Of a stretch of 6,476 bases of DNA, positions 5,529 to 6,476 are shown one piece after another (positions within the stretch are counted from its first letter, which is position 1; each line of letters begins with the position of its first letter). Below the pieces are notes generated by a model. That model was not told the DNA's origin. It did no database searches and saw nothing but the letters and a program-made list of their open reading frames with translations. Location: contig JAJDXU010000120.1 of the NCBI GenBank assembly GCA_022823105.1, forward strand, positions 1 to 6,476. Reading direction: 5' to 3'. This DNA is from Dehalococcoidia bacterium. GTDB lineage: Bacteria; Chloroflexota; Dehalococcoidia; Lucifugimonadales; UBA3495. The position numbers and the translations under genes were made by a program.

Positions 5529-6476
5529 ATGGTGGCTCACGCTGATCCAACCCGCGACTTGGCCGACCAATTGACGCGGTTGCTTGGGCACGGCGGCGTC
5601 CGTGATCCTCGCCAGCTGGGTGATTACGCCATCGGCGAATTCGTCCCATGGGCCGTCGCCACCCCGCAGGACGCGGATGAAGTGTCCGCCGTATTGTCCT
5701 GGGCTCACGACAGCGGCATCTCGGTGTATCCCTGCGGCGGCCGCACGCAGAGCCACTTGGGAAACTTGCCGATCAGCCCCGGCATCGTTTTGGATCTGGC
5801 CCGTTTGAATCGGATGATCGATTTCCAACCGGCCGATCTCACCGCCCGCGTCCAGGCTGGTATGACGGTTGCCCAACTGGACTCTGAACTGGCCCAGGAC
5901 GGCAAATACGTCCCTCTGGCTCCACCACTGGCCGGCCAGGCGACCGTCGGCGGCACTTTGGCCACTGGCGTCAGCGGCCCCTTGCGCGCAACCTATGGGT
6001 TGCCTAGGGACTGGCTCATCGGCATGACGGTGGTCGCCCCGGATGGTACGGTCACCAAATGCGGAGGTCAAGTGGTCAAGAACGTGACAGGCTATGATCT
6101 CAATCGCCTCTACACCGCGTCCCTGGGGACCCTCGCGGTGATCATCGAGGCAACGTTCAAGATCACACCGGCGCCCACGGCCTGGGCCGCCATCGTGGCG
6201 GCCTTCGACAGCGACCACACCGCTTTGGACGCTTGTCGCGAACTCCTGGCTCAACCATACGCGCCCCATGCTCTGCATATTCTCAACACCGAAGCGGCGC
6301 GCAACATCCCCGAGAGCGATATCCCCACCGGATACGGGCCGGTTGCCATTGCCCTGGTCGCGGGCCGCCCCACCTCCACCCGGCGTCGTGTCGAGGACAT
6401 CGCCATGGCCTGGTTGGGGTCCGCCAGCACGCTGCATATCGAAGGCGCAGAGGCGATCCGACTCTCCAATGCAATT
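5529..6476 (+). CDS. glcE: GlcE-type FAD-binding subunit, 5' part (cut by the window end)
   Basis: The open frame from the ATG at 5529 runs 316 codons to the last base without a stop, so the C-terminus is missing; GlcE-type proteins are commonly about 350-420 residues. It holds an FAD-binding PCMH domain: PCGGRTQSHLGN (68-79, the pyrophosphate-binding loop), VGGTLATGVSGP (140-151), YGLPRDWLIGM, and VVKNVTGYDLNRLY (182-195) followed by SLGTLAVIIEATFKITP. The KN-V-x-GYDL plus SLGTL block separates GlcE from the longer GlcD. In known systems GlcE partners GlcD and the iron-sulfur protein GlcF in a membrane-associated glycolate dehydrogenase. No clear Shine-Dalgarno site precedes the ATG, so translation is probably coupled to glcD, whose TGA ends 3 nt before. 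Two other ATGs at 5522 and 5525 lie in another frame that stops at 5543-5545. The family is clear; an iron-sulfur glcF gene would be expected downstream. Confidence 0.88.
   Translation, partial: MVAHADPTRDLADQLTRLLGHGGVRDPRQLGDYAIGEFVPWAVATPQDADEVSAVLSWAHDSGISVYPCGGRTQSHLGNLPISPGIVLDLARLNRMIDFQPADLTARVQAGMTVAQLDSELAQDGKYVPLAPPLAGQATVGGTLATGVSGPLRATYGLPRDWLIGMTVVAPDGTVTKCGGQVVKNVTGYDLNRLYTASLGTLAVIIEATFKITPAPTAWAAIVAAFDSDHTALDACRELLAQPYAPHALHILNTEAARNIPESDIPTGYGPVAIALVAGRPTSTRRRVEDIAMAWLGSASTLHIEGAEAIRLSNAI

Noticed and set aside
4002..6437. A minus-strand open frame of 811 codons antisense to glcD and glcE
   Set aside because: It lies wholly opposite two clear flavin-oxidase genes. Its translation is low-complexity Gly/Ala/Val/Asp-rich text with no family motif, as expected from C/G-ending codon bias on the sense strand.

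Overview
The window is GC-rich bacterial DNA. It carries five co-directional plus-strand genes behind an intergenic block of nested repeats. Codons end heavily in C or G, start regions have Shine-Dalgarno sites, and every gene has a bacterial family signature. The organism cannot be named from sequence alone. A DUF1501/DUF1800 pair, glcD/glcE-type flavin oxidases, an NHL propeller, repeats of the GTCATTCC...GCGAAAG type and a TAGGGGCGA...TCGCCCCTA palindrome would all fit an environmental lineage such as the Dehalococcoidia/SAR202 Chloroflexota. Planctomycetes and delta-type proteobacteria are not excluded, so this assignment is low confidence.

Layout: positions 1-293 hold no supportable gene. 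They contain a roughly 226-bp element with nested inverted repeats (50-275), including a 15-bp tandem duplication (213-242). A good sigma70-type promoter (294-322) follows. After it come a small hairpin with a T-run (333-355), a perfect AAGGAGG site, and a DUF1501 protein (385-1515). Then come a DUF1800 protein (1565-2980), an 81-bp gap with a perfect 10-bp-arm palindrome (3014-3040), a six-bladed NHL propeller protein (3062-4084), a GlcD-type FAD-linked 2-hydroxyacid dehydrogenase (4092-5525, TTG start), and the 5' 316 codons of a GlcE-type FAD-binding subunit (5529 to the window end). The last gene has no stop inside the window.

How the genes may work together: DUF1501 and DUF1800 genes commonly occur as neighbours, and I know of no settled biochemical function for either. 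Neither protein has a visible export signal here, and for DUF1501 an upstream start can be excluded from the sequence. The NHL, glcD and glcE genes are separated by only 7 and 3 bases and are probably one transcriptional unit. GlcD and GlcE would form the flavin part of a glycolate/D-lactate-type dehydrogenase. An iron-sulfur GlcF partner would be expected just beyond the right edge. The most unusual feature is the tight coupling of an NHL propeller gene to glcDE, with a DUF1501/DUF1800 pair directly upstream. Whether the five genes form one functional system is inference.
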